This document shows, piece after piece, positions 50,696-61,755 of a DNA stretch of 64,000 nt. Within the stretch, counting starts at the first letter, position 1. The number at the start of each line of letters is the position of its first letter. A program made the translations under genes and the position numbers. The notes under the pieces are model-generated. The model saw nothing but the letters and a program-made list of their open reading frames with translations. It was not told where the DNA came from and ran no database searches. Source of the stretch: Microbispora corallina (GTDB lineage Bacteria; Actinomycetota; Actinomycetes; Streptosporangiales; Streptosporangiaceae); NCBI RefSeq assembly GCF_016863035.1, contig NZ_BOOC01000003.1:372001-436000 (forward strand), given 5' to 3'.

Positions 50696-51886
50696 TCAGC
50701 GCGCGCTGTGCCGGGCCCGGACGAGCGCCGAGCCGCCCAGTCCCACCGCCACGGCCAGCAGCGCGCTGGCGTAGGCGAACCCGTACGCGTTGGACGCGCC
50801 GTAGAGGTCGGTGAGCCGGCCGCCGGCCCAGGCCCCGATCGCCACGCCGAACCCGATGGACGTCGAGATCCACGACATCCCCTCGGTGAGCTGCCGGGCC
50901 GGGACCAGCCGCTCGATCAGCGAGAAGCCCGTGATGAGGGTGGGGGAGATCGACAGCCCCGCGAAGAAGAGGGCGACCGCCATGAACCGGATGTCGTCCA
51001 CCAGCAGCACCGGCGTGAGCCCGGCGGCGAACAGCGACAGCGCGCGCACGAACCGGCTGCGCAGCGTGATCTTCCAGTGCCGGGAGCCGAACCACAGGCC
51101 CGAGACCATGCTGCCGCACGCGATCGACGCGAGCAGCAGGCCGGCCGCGCCCTTGCTGCCGTGCTCGTCGGCGAACGCGACCGAGATCGTGTCGACCGAG
51201 CCGAAGACGGCGCCCATCGCGAGGAACACGGCCGACAGCAGCGCGACGCCGGGGATGGCGATCGGCGACCCCGCCGTCCCGCGCTCGCGCACGACCGGGG
51301 GCTCGGTGGAGCGCATCGCGGCGAACGCCAGCGTGCCGCCCACCGTGAGGACGATCGCCACGATCAGCCCGGCGTACACGTTCACCCCGGTCGTCAGCGC
51401 GGTCACGAACGCCGGGCCGCTCACGAAGACGACCTCGTCGGCCACCGACTCGAAGGAGAACGCGATGTGCAGCCGGGAGGGGTCCTGGAGCACGTGGGAC
51501 CACCGGGCCCGGACCATCGAGCCCAGCGAGGTGGCGGTGGCGCCGGCCGCGGCGCCCGTGGCGTACAGGGTCCACTGCGGTTCGTGGGCGTGCGCGCACA
51601 GCAGGAGCCCCGACAGCGAGGCCGCGTGCAGGAAGACGAACGGCACCAGCACCCGGGCCTGGCCGAACCGGTCCACCAGGCGGCCCGACAGCGGCGCGGC
51701 CACGGCGTACGCGAGCGACACGACGGCCGCCACGGCGCCGGCGGTCGCGTAGGAGCCGGTGAGCGCGGAGACGAGCAGCACGACGCCGATGCCCAGCATG
51801 GACATGGGCATCCGCCCGACGAATCCCGCGACGACGAACCCCTTGGTTCCTGGCGCGCCGAACAGCCCTCGATACGGCCCGACCAT
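50696..51886 (-). CDS. MFS transporter, 12 TM
   Basis: 396 aa, ATG 51886 with AAGGGA about eight bases upstream. Twelve hydrophobic segments; the cytoplasmic loop after TM2 is LSGRLVDRFGQARVLVPF, a GxxxDRxG-like MFS motif A variant. The C-terminal half mirrors it with GGRLTDLYGASNAYGF. This is the drug-efflux type common in actinomycetes (DHA1-like). Substrate unknown. Confidence 0.88.
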   Translation of the reverse strand: MVGPYRGLFGAPGTKGFVVAGFVGRMPMSMLGIGVVLLVSALTGSYATAGAVAAVVSLAYAVAAPLSGRLVDRFGQARVLVPFVFLHAASLSGLLLCAHAHEPQWTLYATGAAAGATATSLGSMVRARWSHVLQDPSRLHIAFSFESVADEVVFVSGPAFVTALTTGVNVYAGLIVAIVLTVGGTLAFAAMRSTEPPVVRERGTAGSPIAIPGVALLSAVFLAMGAVFGSVDTISVAFADEHGSKGAAGLLLASIACGSMVSGLWFGSRHWKITLRSRFVRALSLFAAGLTPVLLVDDIRFMAVALFFAGLSISPTLITGFSLIERLVPARQLTEGMSWISTSIGFGVAIGAWAGGRLTDLYGASNAYGFAYASALLAVAVGLGGSALVRARHSAR

Positions 51887-52058
51887 CACGCGTTCCCTTC
51901 GGCGCCTGAGCTGTCCGGGCCGGCCGTTGGGGGAGCTCGGCGGCCACGGGGTCATTGCTTCCCGGGGCACGCGGACTGCGATTTTTCCAGTTTGACCCTG
52001 ACGCACATGCCTAAGGTGTGGCAAGTGATTTTTCCGTCTTTGGGGTGAAGGGTTTAAC

Positions 52059-53228
52059 GTGAGCGGCGTGCCCACTCTTCCCGCCGCGACGCTTCGCACG
52101 TTCGTGGCAGGACTGGCCGCACTCATCACCGCCGTGATCGCCCTGGGCAGCCTCGTCCTCGTGACGGAGGACGGACGGCCGGCGGCGACGATCCAGCAGG
52201 ACGGCGACCCGGCGGCGGCCGGCGGGCTGCGGCCCGACCCCACGCTGCCGTCGAACTCGCCGGTCATCGGCGGCCCGGGGATCCAGGTCACCCCGCCGGA
52301 CCTGATGGCCATCAGCCCGGCCGCCGTGTCGATGAGGACGCTGCGGAAGATCGCGAAGCTCCGCCACGTGCAGAAGGTCGCGGCGGCCGACGGCGGCACG
52401 GTGCGCGTGTCGGGCACCGCCCTGCAGTTGCTGGCCGTGGACCCGGCCCAGTTCCGGTCGTGGACGCCCAAGGCGGTCGCCGAGCATCCGGAGGTGTGGA
52501 GCGCGCTCGCGCGCGACGAGTTCGTCGCCGACGGGGGAACGATCAAGCGGCTGGGCATGGTCCTGGGCGCGGAGTACCAGCTCGACGGCGGCCCCCGGCT
52601 GCGCGTGGCCGCCTCGGCCTCGCTCGGCCTGCCGGGGGTGGACGGCCTGGTGGGCAAGGACCTCGGACGGCGGCTCGGGTTCTCCTCCGCGGTCGTGGTG
52701 CTCGTCCACGGCGACTCGCCCTCGCTCGACGCCCACGCCGTCGCGCGCCTGCTCGGCCCGAAGGCCCAGGTGGTCAGGGTCGGCGCGGCCGTACGCCGGG
52801 CGGCCGCCCCCACGCCGTCCGCGCCGCCGGCCCAGGCGCTCGTCGGCCGGCCCGAGAGCTACCTGGAGCTCTACCAGCGGTCGGCGGGCGTCTGCCCCGG
52901 CCTGTCGTGGACGGTCCTGGCGGCCATCGGCCAGGTGGAGAGCGGCCACGGGCGCAACAACGGGCCCTCGTCGGCCGGCGCCCTCGGGCCCATGCAGTTC
53001 ATGCCCGCCACCTGGAAGGCGTACGGCGTGGACGGCGACGGCGACGGCGACGCGGACATCTGGAGCGCCTACGACGCCGTCCCGACGGCCGCGAAGTACC
53101 TGTGCGCGAACGGCGCCGGCCAGGGCGGCGACAAGCTCAGGAAGGCCGTGTGGTTCTACAACCACTCCTGGGACTACGTGGACAAGGTCCTGTCGCTCGC
53201 CGACGCCTACGCCCGCACCTACTCCTGA
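52059..53228 (+). CDS. Membrane-anchored lytic transglycosylase
   Basis: 389 aa, GTG 52059. N-terminal TM/signal anchor (LAALITAVIALGSLVLV, residues 19-35), then an extracytoplasmic domain. The SLT domain (about 270-389) has the catalytic Glu in LAAIGQVESGHGRNN and the supporting GALGPMQFMPATW. An Asp-rich DGDGDGDADIW loop may bind calcium. Cleaves peptidoglycan glycan strands with anhydro-muramyl products. Its end overlaps the convergent ferrochelatase by 10 bp. Confidence 0.92.
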   Translation: MSGVPTLPAATLRTFVAGLAALITAVIALGSLVLVTEDGRPAATIQQDGDPAAAGGLRPDPTLPSNSPVIGGPGIQVTPPDLMAISPAAVSMRTLRKIAKLRHVQKVAAADGGTVRVSGTALQLLAVDPAQFRSWTPKAVAEHPEVWSALARDEFVADGGTIKRLGMVLGAEYQLDGGPRLRVAASASLGLPGVDGLVGKDLGRRLGFSSAVVVLVHGDSPSLDAHAVARLLGPKAQVVRVGAAVRRAAAPTPSAPPAQALVGRPESYLELYQRSAGVCPGLSWTVLAAIGQVESGHGRNNGPSSAGALGPMQFMPATWKAYGVDGDGDGDADIWSAYDAVPTAAKYLCANGAGQGGDKLRKAVWFYNHSWDYVDKVLSLADAYARTYS

Positions 53229-54199
53229 CGGGCCGGCCGGACCGGGGCGGGGCAGCAGGTCGCCGCGCACGGAGCGGGCTCCGGCTCCTCCAGCAGCTCG
53301 CGGACCATCGAGACGAACCTCGGGTGGACGCCGGCGGTCGCGGCCCGCGTCAGCGGCATGCCGAGCTTGTCCGCGGTGGCGGCCGCCTCGACGTCGAGGT
53401 CGTACACGACCTCCATGTGATCGGAGACGAACCCGACGGGCACGAGCACGGCCGCCGGGACCCCCTCGCCGTGCAGCGCCTCCAGATGGTCGCAGACGTC
53501 GGGCTCCAGCCAGGGCACGTGCGGGGGGCCGCTGCGGCTCTGCCAGACCAGGTCCCACGACCGGCCGGGGTCCACCTGCTCCGTGACGAGCGCCGCGGCC
53601 GTCCGCAACTGCGCCTCGTACGCCCCGCCGGTGGGGCCGGCCGTACGGGCCATGGAGACGGGGATGCTGTGCGCGGTGAAGACGAGCCGGGCGTCGTCGC
53701 GCACGCCCTCGGGCAGCCGGGCGAGCGCCTCGCGCGTGTGGTCGGCCATCGCGGCGACGAAGCCGGGGTGGTCGTAGTAGTGCCGCAGCTTCACGATCTC
53801 GGGCGCGCCGGGCACTGCGGCGCGGGCGCGCGCGATGTCGTCGAGGTACTGCCGGCAGCTCGAGTAGGAGCTGTACGCCGCGGTGACGAACGCGGCCGCC
53901 TTGCGGACCCCGTCCTGCGTCATCCGCCGGACCGTGTCCTCCAGGAACGGGTGCCAGTTCCGGTTGCCCCAGTAGACGGGCACGTCGACGTCGAGGGCCG
54001 CGATCAGGTCACGGCACTGCCGGTTGATCGGGCTGACCCCGCCGAAGCCCTGGTAGTGGGCCTCGACCTCGAGCAGCCGTTCGCGGGGCACCCCCCGGCC
54101 GCGCACCACGTTCTCCAGGAACGGCATGACGTCGCCGGGCTTCTCCGGCCCTCCGAAGGAGACGACGAGCAGGGCGTCGTACCCGTTTGTGCTCCCCAT
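53219..54199 (-). CDS. hemH: Ferrochelatase (coproporphyrin type expected)
   Basis: 326 aa, ATG 54199. LLVVSFGGPEKPGDVMPFLENV at the N-terminus, FVTAAYSSYSSCRQYLDD, VFTAHSIPVSMA (catalytic His) and VPVGFVSDHMEVVYDLD (catalytic Glu) are ferrochelatase motifs. An internal Cys (SSCRQ) plus the C-terminal CAATCC cluster match the [2Fe-2S] ligands of actinobacterial ferrochelatases such as M. tuberculosis. In actinobacteria the enzyme usually inserts iron into coproporphyrin III (CpfC). Stand-alone here, without other haem genes. Confidence 0.95.
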   Translation of the reverse strand: MGSTNGYDALLVVSFGGPEKPGDVMPFLENVVRGRGVPRERLLEVEAHYQGFGGVSPINRQCRDLIAALDVDVPVYWGNRNWHPFLEDTVRRMTQDGVRKAAAFVTAAYSSYSSCRQYLDDIARARAAVPGAPEIVKLRHYYDHPGFVAAMADHTREALARLPEGVRDDARLVFTAHSIPVSMARTAGPTGGAYEAQLRTAAALVTEQVDPGRSWDLVWQSRSGPPHVPWLEPDVCDHLEALHGEGVPAAVLVPVGFVSDHMEVVYDLDVEAAATADKLGMPLTRAATAGVHPRFVSMVRELLEEPEPAPCAATCCPAPVRPARQE

Positions 54200-54252
54200 G
54201 TCCCCACACCCTACGCGGGCTGACCGGCGGTCCGGCGCGTGACGGCGGCCCC

Positions 54253-54288
54253 TTGGGCTCCTCCGCTGGATGGCGATAGGTTCGACCG
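54253..54288 (+). promoter_or_regulatory. Leaderless promoter of the S9 peptidase gene
   Basis: TTGGGC (54253-54258), 18-bp spacer, TAGGTT (54277-54282), then six bases to the GTG at 54289. No Shine-Dalgarno is present, consistent with a leaderless mRNA. Confidence 0.55.
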
Positions 54289-56265
<1,977 letters not shown>

Positions 56266-56281
56266 TCCCTCAGAGCCGGGA

Positions 56282-57541
56282 TCAGGGCCGCCAGCCGTAG
56301 ACGACGGAGGTGGACGCGGACATGTCCGGCGCCGCCGGGTAGGCCGCGCCCACCGCCCAGAAGCGGCCGGTCCCCGGGACTCGTGCCAGCCCCCGGAGCA
56401 CCACCCGCCCGCCCGGGATCGGCGGCTCGGCCGACGTGGCGGGGCCGGTGGGCGTCAGGGTCAGCACGGCGGTGTCGGCCGCGACCGCGTCCTCGTCGCC
56501 GATCGTGCTCGCCACCACGGCCCGCAGCCCGCCGTGCCCGTCGACGACCGCCGCGCCGGTGAACCGCCAGCCCTCGGGCACGGCCACGGCCCGCCAGGCC
56601 CGCCCGTCCCAGTGCGCGGCGATCGGGTCCCTCACCGGGTCGCCGTCCCCCTCCGGATCGGGGCGCCGTCCGTACGTGCCGTACGCCCAGACGTCGCCGT
56701 CCGAGGCGGCCACCACCCCCTGGAGGTCGAGCGAGTTCTCACGGGTGTCCGCCGGCAGCGCCCCCCCGAACCCGACCGGCTGCCACCGGCCGCCGGGCGG
56801 ACGCCGGTACAGCCCCGAGTCCCAGCGCCGCATGTCCTTCGTGACCGCCCAGTACGTCCCGGACGGCGGCACGGAAAGCGCCTGGACCGCCAGGCGCGCC
56901 CCGGGTCCCGGCATCCACCGCCAGGGGCCGCCCTCGGACAGCCAGACCGCGGTGTCCTCGCCGCTCAGCGCCCATGCCTGCCCCCGGCCCGCCGAGCCCA
57001 GGGAGGCGAACGACCCGTCGCCGGCCGGCGACCACCGCGCCCCGTCCCAGTGCAGGACCTGGCCGCCGTGACGTCCCGCCCGCAGCATCAGCCAGACGTC
57101 GTCCGGCCCCGAGGCGGCCGCGGCCACCGGAGCGGCGGTCGTCTGCGCCAGGTCGTACCTGGTCCAGCGGGCTCCGTCCCAGCGCAGCGCGACCGGATGG
57201 CTGCGCTGCGTCCCTGTGACCCCGAACGCCCAAGCCGCTCCGGGAGCCGTGGCCACCACGCAGGTCATCTCGTCGAAGACGCCGTAGTCGGCGAGCACGC
57301 GCAGCCGCCACGGTCCCGACTCGTCGGCCGGGACCGTCACGGGCCGGTGCTCCGCCGGCGGATTGTCGGGATACAGATAGTCCCAGGCGCCCCGGAAGCC
57401 CGTCCCCGGGGTGGCCGAGGCGGTCGCCGGCGGCCGCGCGGACCCGCGTTCGCGGGCGTGCGGCGTGGCGCAGGCGGCGGTCAGCACGGCCACGGCGGCG
57501 GCGACCGCCAGCGCCGGAGCGGGCAACGCACGGGGGCTCAT
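56282..57541 (-). CDS. Secreted lipoprotein, beta-propeller-like
   Basis: 419 aa, ATG 57541. Lipoprotein signal: VAAAVAVLTAACATPH, lipobox LTAAC with Cys near residue 24. The mature part contains several WDGARW/WRYD blocks (VALRWDGARWTRYDL, VLHWDGARWSPAG, AAHWDGRAWRAV), spaced as propeller blades and linked by DVWAYG/AWAFG turns. No catalytic residues assigned. Surface protein of unknown role. Divergent from the inositol phosphatase gene. Confidence 0.78.
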   Translation of the reverse strand: MSPRALPAPALAVAAAVAVLTAACATPHARERGSARPPATASATPGTGFRGAWDYLYPDNPPAEHRPVTVPADESGPWRLRVLADYGVFDEMTCVVATAPGAAWAFGVTGTQRSHPVALRWDGARWTRYDLAQTTAAPVAAAASGPDDVWLMLRAGRHGGQVLHWDGARWSPAGDGSFASLGSAGRGQAWALSGEDTAVWLSEGGPWRWMPGPGARLAVQALSVPPSGTYWAVTKDMRRWDSGLYRRPPGGRWQPVGFGGALPADTRENSLDLQGVVAASDGDVWAYGTYGRRPDPEGDGDPVRDPIAAHWDGRAWRAVAVPEGWRFTGAAVVDGHGGLRAVVASTIGDEDAVAADTAVLTLTPTGPATSAEPPIPGGRVVLRGLARVPGTGRFWAVGAAYPAAPDMSASTSVVYGWRP

Positions 57542-57719
57542 GGAGCATGGGACGCGCGAATGCGTCGTGAAGTTCGGGCCGGCCCGATCCTGCCGACCGT
57601 TGCATGGGCGCGGAGCCGCACGGCGGGCGGCCGTCGCTCCGCTGATCGCCCGGGTGACCTTCCGTTCACCCCGGTTTGGCAGGATGTGGTGCGAATCGGA
57701 CGAGGAGGGGGCGGTCGGA

Positions 57720-58556
57720 GTGGCCGAGTACGGACAGGGACCGGAACGGGACGAGGCGGAGCCGCCGGACAGGGAGACGCTGCTGGCGCTCGCTGTGGAG
57801 ATCGCCGAGGAGGCCGGCGAGATGCTCCTCGCCAAGCGGCCCGACCGGCCCGAGGTGCTCGCCACGAAGTCCAGCCCCACGGACGTGGTGACCGCGCTCG
57901 ACCGGGCCGCCGAGGAGCTGATCCGCGCCCGCATCGGCGAGGCCAGGCCGCACGACGCGATCCTGGGCGAGGAGGGCGGCGACACGCCCGGCACGGGCCG
58001 CGTGAAGTGGGTGGTCGACCCGATCGACGGCACCGTGAACTTCCTGTACGGCCTGCCCGACTGGGCCGTGAGCATCGGGGTCGAGGTGGACGGGGAGATC
58101 GTCGCCGGGGCCGTGCACAACGTGCCCCGGGGCGAGCTGTTCTCCGCCTCCAAGGGCGGCGGGGCCTGGCTGAGGGGTGAGCGGCTGAGCTGCAACACCG
58201 GCGTCCCGCTCGACCGGGCCCTGATCGCGACCGGGTTCGGGTACGGCGTGGCCCGCCGCCGCGTCCAGGCCGAGGTGGTGGCGCAGGTGCTCCCGCGGGT
58301 GCGCGACATCCGGAGGATCGGCTCCTGCGCCCTCGACCTGTGCGCGGTCGCGACCGGCCGGGTCGACGGCTACTACGAGCGCGGCGCCAACTACTGGGAC
58401 CACGCGGCGGCCGGGCTGGTCGCCACCGAGGCCGGCGCCCGCGTCGGCGGGCTGAACGGCAGGCCGGTAGGCGTGGACATGCTCCTGTGCGCGGCGCCGG
58501 GCCTGTTCGAGGACCTGCACGACCTGCTCGTGCCCCTCGACCCCGAACGCGACTGA
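57720..58556 (+). CDS. Inositol monophosphatase family protein
   Basis: 278 aa from GTG 57720 (GAGGAGGGGG about ten bases upstream; ATG 57684 possible). The Li+-sensitive phosphatase fold motifs are LGEEGGDTPGTGRVKWVVDPIDGTVNFLYGLPDWAVSIG (metal-binding Glu, DPIDGT) and NYWDHAAAGLVATEAGA (WDxAAG). Acts on inositol-1-phosphate or related sugar phosphates (SuhB, ImpA, HisN-like). Followed by a terminator at 58591. Confidence 0.92.
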   Translation: MAEYGQGPERDEAEPPDRETLLALAVEIAEEAGEMLLAKRPDRPEVLATKSSPTDVVTALDRAAEELIRARIGEARPHDAILGEEGGDTPGTGRVKWVVDPIDGTVNFLYGLPDWAVSIGVEVDGEIVAGAVHNVPRGELFSASKGGGAWLRGERLSCNTGVPLDRALIATGFGYGVARRRVQAEVVAQVLPRVRDIRRIGSCALDLCAVATGRVDGYYERGANYWDHAAAGLVATEAGARVGGLNGRPVGVDMLLCAAPGLFEDLHDLLVPLDPERD

Positions 58557-58590
58557 CCGTCCGCCCGGGCCGGTACGGCTCCGGACACGG

Positions 58591-58625
58591 CTGAGGGGGC
58601 CCGCCGTCGCGGCGGGCCCCCTCAG
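58591..58625. terminator. Strong bidirectional terminator
   Basis: A perfect 15-bp stem (CTGAGGGGGCCCGCC, its complement at 58611-58625) with GTCGC loop. It separates the phosphatase gene from the convergent 54-aa gene. Confidence 0.9.
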
Positions 58626-58635
58626 TCACGAATGG

Positions 58636-58800
58636 TCAGCGCTGGATCGGGATGCCGTGATCCTCCGCGAGGCGGTGCAGATCCTCGATCTCGGCGGTGA
58701 GGGTGTCGGCGAGGAAGTCGTCCCCGCTCGTCGTGGCCTCTTCAAGACCCTTGTAGGCCTGGTCGAGCCTGGTTTCGATCGTGGTCGTGAACTCGCCCAT
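58636..58800 (-). CDS. Small hypothetical protein, 54 aa
   Basis: ATG 58800 with AAGGTGAG upstream. Sequence MGEFTTTIETRLDQAYKGLE continues as an acidic helical protein ending HGIPIQR. No membrane helix. The good ribosome site and the dedicated terminator support a real gene. Family not recognised; the pattern resembles conserved streptosporangial small proteins. Confidence 0.65.
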   Translation of the reverse strand: MGEFTTTIETRLDQAYKGLEEATTSGDDFLADTLTAEIEDLHRLAEDHGIPIQR

Positions 58801-58949
58801 CTCACCTTCTTTCTCAGGGGGCGAATGTGCCGTGCGTGGTCCCCGAACGCGGATCCTGGAGAGAGCGCGCCCTTCCCCGGCACACGACAATGAGGTGTAG
58901 CCCCGGGCCTACCCACCTTCGGGCTTGCCTCAAACCACCCAATTCCTGT

Positions 58950-58968
58950 GCTCTACCTCACGTAGAGC
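58950..58968. promoter_or_regulatory. Inverted repeat upstream of the two-component pair
   Basis: GCTCTAC-CTCAC-GTAGAGC, 7-bp perfect arms, 76 bp upstream of the response regulator start. Candidate autoregulatory site or part of a 5' leader hairpin; the TTACCG...GAATAT stretch after it may be the promoter. Confidence 0.45.
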
Positions 58969-59043
58969 GCCGGAACCGCTTACCGGCGTCTTACGTCGAA
59001 TATGGCCACAATGAAGGCGTTGTGCCTGATGAGGAGGACTTCG

Positions 59044-59697
59044 ATGCGTGTGCTAGTGGTGGAGGACGAGCGGGTGCTCGCGGACGCGATCGCCACCGGC
59101 CTCCGCCGTGAGGCGATGGCCGTGGACGTGGCCTACGACGGCGCCGCCGCGCTGGAGAAGACCGGGTACATCGACTACGACGTGATCGTGCTCGACCGCG
59201 ACCTGCCCAGGGTCCACGGCGACGAGGTGGCCCGCCGACTCGTCGCGCAGCGTTCCGCGTCGCGGATCATCATGCTGACGGCCGCCGGCGACGTGGACGC
59301 CAAGGTCGAGGGCCTGGAGCTGGGGGCCGACGACTACCTCGCCAAGCCGTTCGTGTTCATGGAGCTGGTCGCCCGGGTGCGGGCGCTCGGCCGCCGCTCC
59401 GCGCCGCCCCTGCCGCCCGTCCTCGAACGGGCGGGCATCAGGCTCGACCCGGGCAAGCGCCTCGTGACGCGGGACGGCAACGAGGTGCCGCTCACGAAGA
59501 AGGAGTTCGCGGTGCTGGAGGAGCTCATGCGCGCCGAGGGCGCCGTGGTGAGCCAAGAGGACCTGCTCGACAAGGCGTGGGACGAGAACATCGACCCGTT
59601 CACCAACGTCGTCCGGGTCACGATGATGACGCTGCGCAAGAAGCTCGGCGAGCCCCAGGTGATCGAGACCGTGCCGGGAGTCGGGTACCGACTGTGA
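59044..59697 (+). CDS. cutR: OmpR-family response regulator, CutR-like
   Basis: 217 aa, ATG 59044 with GAGGAGG seven bases upstream (an upstream ATG at 59002 has no ribosome site). Receiver domain: VLVVEDERVLADAIATGLRR, phospho-Asp in VIVLDRDLPRVHG near residue 53, KPFVFMELVARVRALGRR. Winged helix: LTKKEFAVLEELMRAEGAVVSQEDLLDKAWDENIDPFTNVVRVTMMTLRKKLGEP. Length and the DPFTNVVRVT block match Streptomyces CutR closely as I remember it. CutRS has been linked to secretion-stress and protein quality control. Co-transcribed with the kinase 37 bp downstream. Confidence 0.9.
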   Translation: MRVLVVEDERVLADAIATGLRREAMAVDVAYDGAAALEKTGYIDYDVIVLDRDLPRVHGDEVARRLVAQRSASRIIMLTAAGDVDAKVEGLELGADDYLAKPFVFMELVARVRALGRRSAPPLPPVLERAGIRLDPGKRLVTRDGNEVPLTKKEFAVLEELMRAEGAVVSQEDLLDKAWDENIDPFTNVVRVTMMTLRKKLGEPQVIETVPGVGYRL

Positions 59698-59734
59698 TTG
59701 TGATTCGTACCTGCGGATGCCGGGAGGTGGGGAC

Positions 59735-61174
59735 GTGAGCGAGCGGGGCGAGCAGCGCGACCGGTCGTCGGGGCGCCCCGAGGGGCCCACCGCGCCCCAG
59801 ATCCTGCCCGCCCCCACGTCCGAGTGGCGCGGGGACGACACGCAGCCCGGCGGCTCGGGCCGGCGCATGGCATCGGCCATGGGCACCGGCCCGTACCGCA
59901 GCCAGGTCCCGCCGCCGCCGAGCGGCCCGCCCGCCTGGGACGGCCCCCCGCCCCTCACGGCCCACCCCATGCAGCGCGCCAATCTCCTCGACGAGATCAA
60001 GGCGCTGTCGAATCGCATGAGCGTGCGATGGAGGCTCACGCTCACTTACAGCGCCCTGTTCTTCGTCGCCGGCGCGCTGCTGCTCTTCGTGATGTACCTC
60101 CTGGTGCGGCCCGTCCTCGACACCGCGCTGCACGTGCGCCTCTCGGTTCCGGACGACACGCCCCAATGGCTGATCGACTACTGGAACCAGGAGATCACGG
60201 TCAGGAACGCCTCGGTCACCGACACCGTCCTGCAGAGTTTGATCACACGAGGCCTCATGGCGCTGCTGGGGGTGGGAATCCTGGCGCTGATCCTGGGGTA
60301 CGTGGTGGCCGACCGGGCGCTGCGGCCGATCAAGAAGATGACGGGGACCGCGCGCAAGCTGTCGGAGACCTCGCTCGCCCACGAGCGGATCGACCTCCAG
60401 GGCCCGGACGACGAGCTGAAGGAGCTGGCCGACACCTTCGACGCGATGCTGACCCGGCTCAACACCGCCTTCGACGCCCAGCGGCGGTTCGTCGACAACG
60501 CCTCCCACGAGCTGCGGACCCCGCTCGCGATCAACCGGACCGTGCTGGAGGTGGCGCTGTCCGACCCGGAGGCGTCCGAGGACCTCAAGGTGCTCGGCCG
60601 CACCCTGCTCGGCACCACCGCCCGCAACGAGAGGCTGATCGAGGGACTGCTGCTGCTCGCCCGCAGCGAGCGCGAGCTGTCGGTCCGCAAGCCGGTGGAC
60701 GTCCAGGAGGTGGCGCGGACCGCGGTCGAGCAGCTGACGCCTTTCGCCGAGGAGGAAGGGGTCACGGTCGAATACGACCTTCATCCGGCGGCGACGACAG
60801 GAGATCCCGTTCTCATCGAACGGTGTGTCTCGAACCTCGTCGAGAACGGTATTAAGCACAACATCGGCGCATCCGGAAAAGTCTGGATCCGTTCGGGAAT
60901 TGTCGACGGGGGTGCCGTTGTTCAGGTCGCGAACACGGGACCGCATGTTCCCGCGTACGAGGTGGAGAGCCTGTTCGAGCCGTTCCGGCGACTGAACGCC
61001 GACCGGGTGCAATCCGCCAAGGGCGCGGGTCTCGGGCTGTCCATCGTGCGCGCGATCGTGCGCGCGCACGGGGGCCGCGTGGCCGCCGTTCCCCGAGACG
61101 GCGGGGGGCTCGTGGTGACGGTACGTCTATCGGGAACCGGGGTGACTCCTGGGTTGCCGCAGTCGGCGCGCTGA
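59735..61174 (+). CDS. cutS: Sensor histidine kinase, CutS-like
   Basis: 479 aa, GTG 59735 after GGGAGG. A long Pro/Gly/Ser-rich cytoplasmic N-tail (about 1-95), TM1 (LTYSALFFVAGALLLFVMYLLV), a short extracytoplasmic loop (about 50 residues, containing two Trp), TM2 (LMALLGVGILALILGYVVA), HAMP. H-box VDNASHELRTPLAINR, N-box CVSNLVENGIKHN, G-box GAGLGLSIVR. The small sensor loop is typical of CutS-like kinases. It forms a TCS with the regulator upstream. Confidence 0.92.
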   Translation: MSERGEQRDRSSGRPEGPTAPQILPAPTSEWRGDDTQPGGSGRRMASAMGTGPYRSQVPPPPSGPPAWDGPPPLTAHPMQRANLLDEIKALSNRMSVRWRLTLTYSALFFVAGALLLFVMYLLVRPVLDTALHVRLSVPDDTPQWLIDYWNQEITVRNASVTDTVLQSLITRGLMALLGVGILALILGYVVADRALRPIKKMTGTARKLSETSLAHERIDLQGPDDELKELADTFDAMLTRLNTAFDAQRRFVDNASHELRTPLAINRTVLEVALSDPEASEDLKVLGRTLLGTTARNERLIEGLLLLARSERELSVRKPVDVQEVARTAVEQLTPFAEEEGVTVEYDLHPAATTGDPVLIERCVSNLVENGIKHNIGASGKVWIRSGIVDGGAVVQVANTGPHVPAYEVESLFEPFRRLNADRVQSAKGAGLGLSIVRAIVRAHGGRVAAVPRDGGGLVVTVRLSGTGVTPGLPQSAR

Positions 61175-61312
61175 TGGAGCGTGCGCGCCGCACATGTGGT
61201 TGGATGTGCCGTCGAACACGGTGGGGTCATACCGTCGATACTGTGGTTTGCGCCATATTTGGCTAACCAGAGCCTTAGGCGGCATACCCCTCCCGTGCCG
61301 GAAGGTTCATCG

Positions 61313-61341
61313 TTCGTCCAAGCGGGTACCGATTGCACAAT
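61313..61341 (+). promoter_or_regulatory. Candidate promoter of the DUF4193 gene
   Basis: TTCGTC (61313-61318), 17-bp spacer, CACAAT (61336-61341), about 95 bp ahead of the ATG. The 261-bp stretch 61175-61435 shows no coding gene. Confidence 0.35.
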
Positions 61342-61435
61342 TTCCCGGCCCCCGCGGGCACAACGACGGCCTCCCGAGCGTTGAAGACGCGCGACACAGG
61401 CGCAGGCAGATAGATGAGGGGGATGGAGTACGCAG

Positions 61436-61735
61436 ATGGCTACCGACTACGACAGCCCGCGTAAGACCGACGACGACCTGAGCGAGGACAGCCTTCAGGA
61501 GCTTCAGGCACGACGGAGCGACAAGTCGTCGGGCAGCATCGACATCGACGAGACCGACCTCGCCGAGTCGCTCGAGCTGCCGGGGGCGGACCTGTCGAAC
61601 GAGGAGCTCTCGCTGCGGGTGATTCCTCGGCAGGCAGACGAGTTCACCTGCTCGCGGTGCTTCCTGGTGCACCACCGCAGCCAGCTGGCCTCAGAGAAGA
61701 ACGGCCAGCAGGTGTGCCGGGAGTGCGCCGCCTAG
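61436..61735 (+). CDS. DUF4193 protein
   Basis: 99 aa, ATG 61436. The acidic N-terminal half (TDDDLSEDSLQELQARRSDKSSGSIDIDETDLAESLELPGADLS) and the C-terminal zinc-ribbon-like FTCSRCFLVHHRSQLA...CRECAA (CxxC...CxxC) are the hallmarks of this actinobacteria-specific family. Its role is unknown; it may bind RNA polymerase or zinc. 20 bp upstream of the next gene, so an operon. Confidence 0.93.
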   Translation: MATDYDSPRKTDDDLSEDSLQELQARRSDKSSGSIDIDETDLAESLELPGADLSNEELSLRVIPRQADEFTCSRCFLVHHRSQLASEKNGQQVCRECAA

Positions 61736-61755
61736 GAGACCCATAGGAGGATCCG

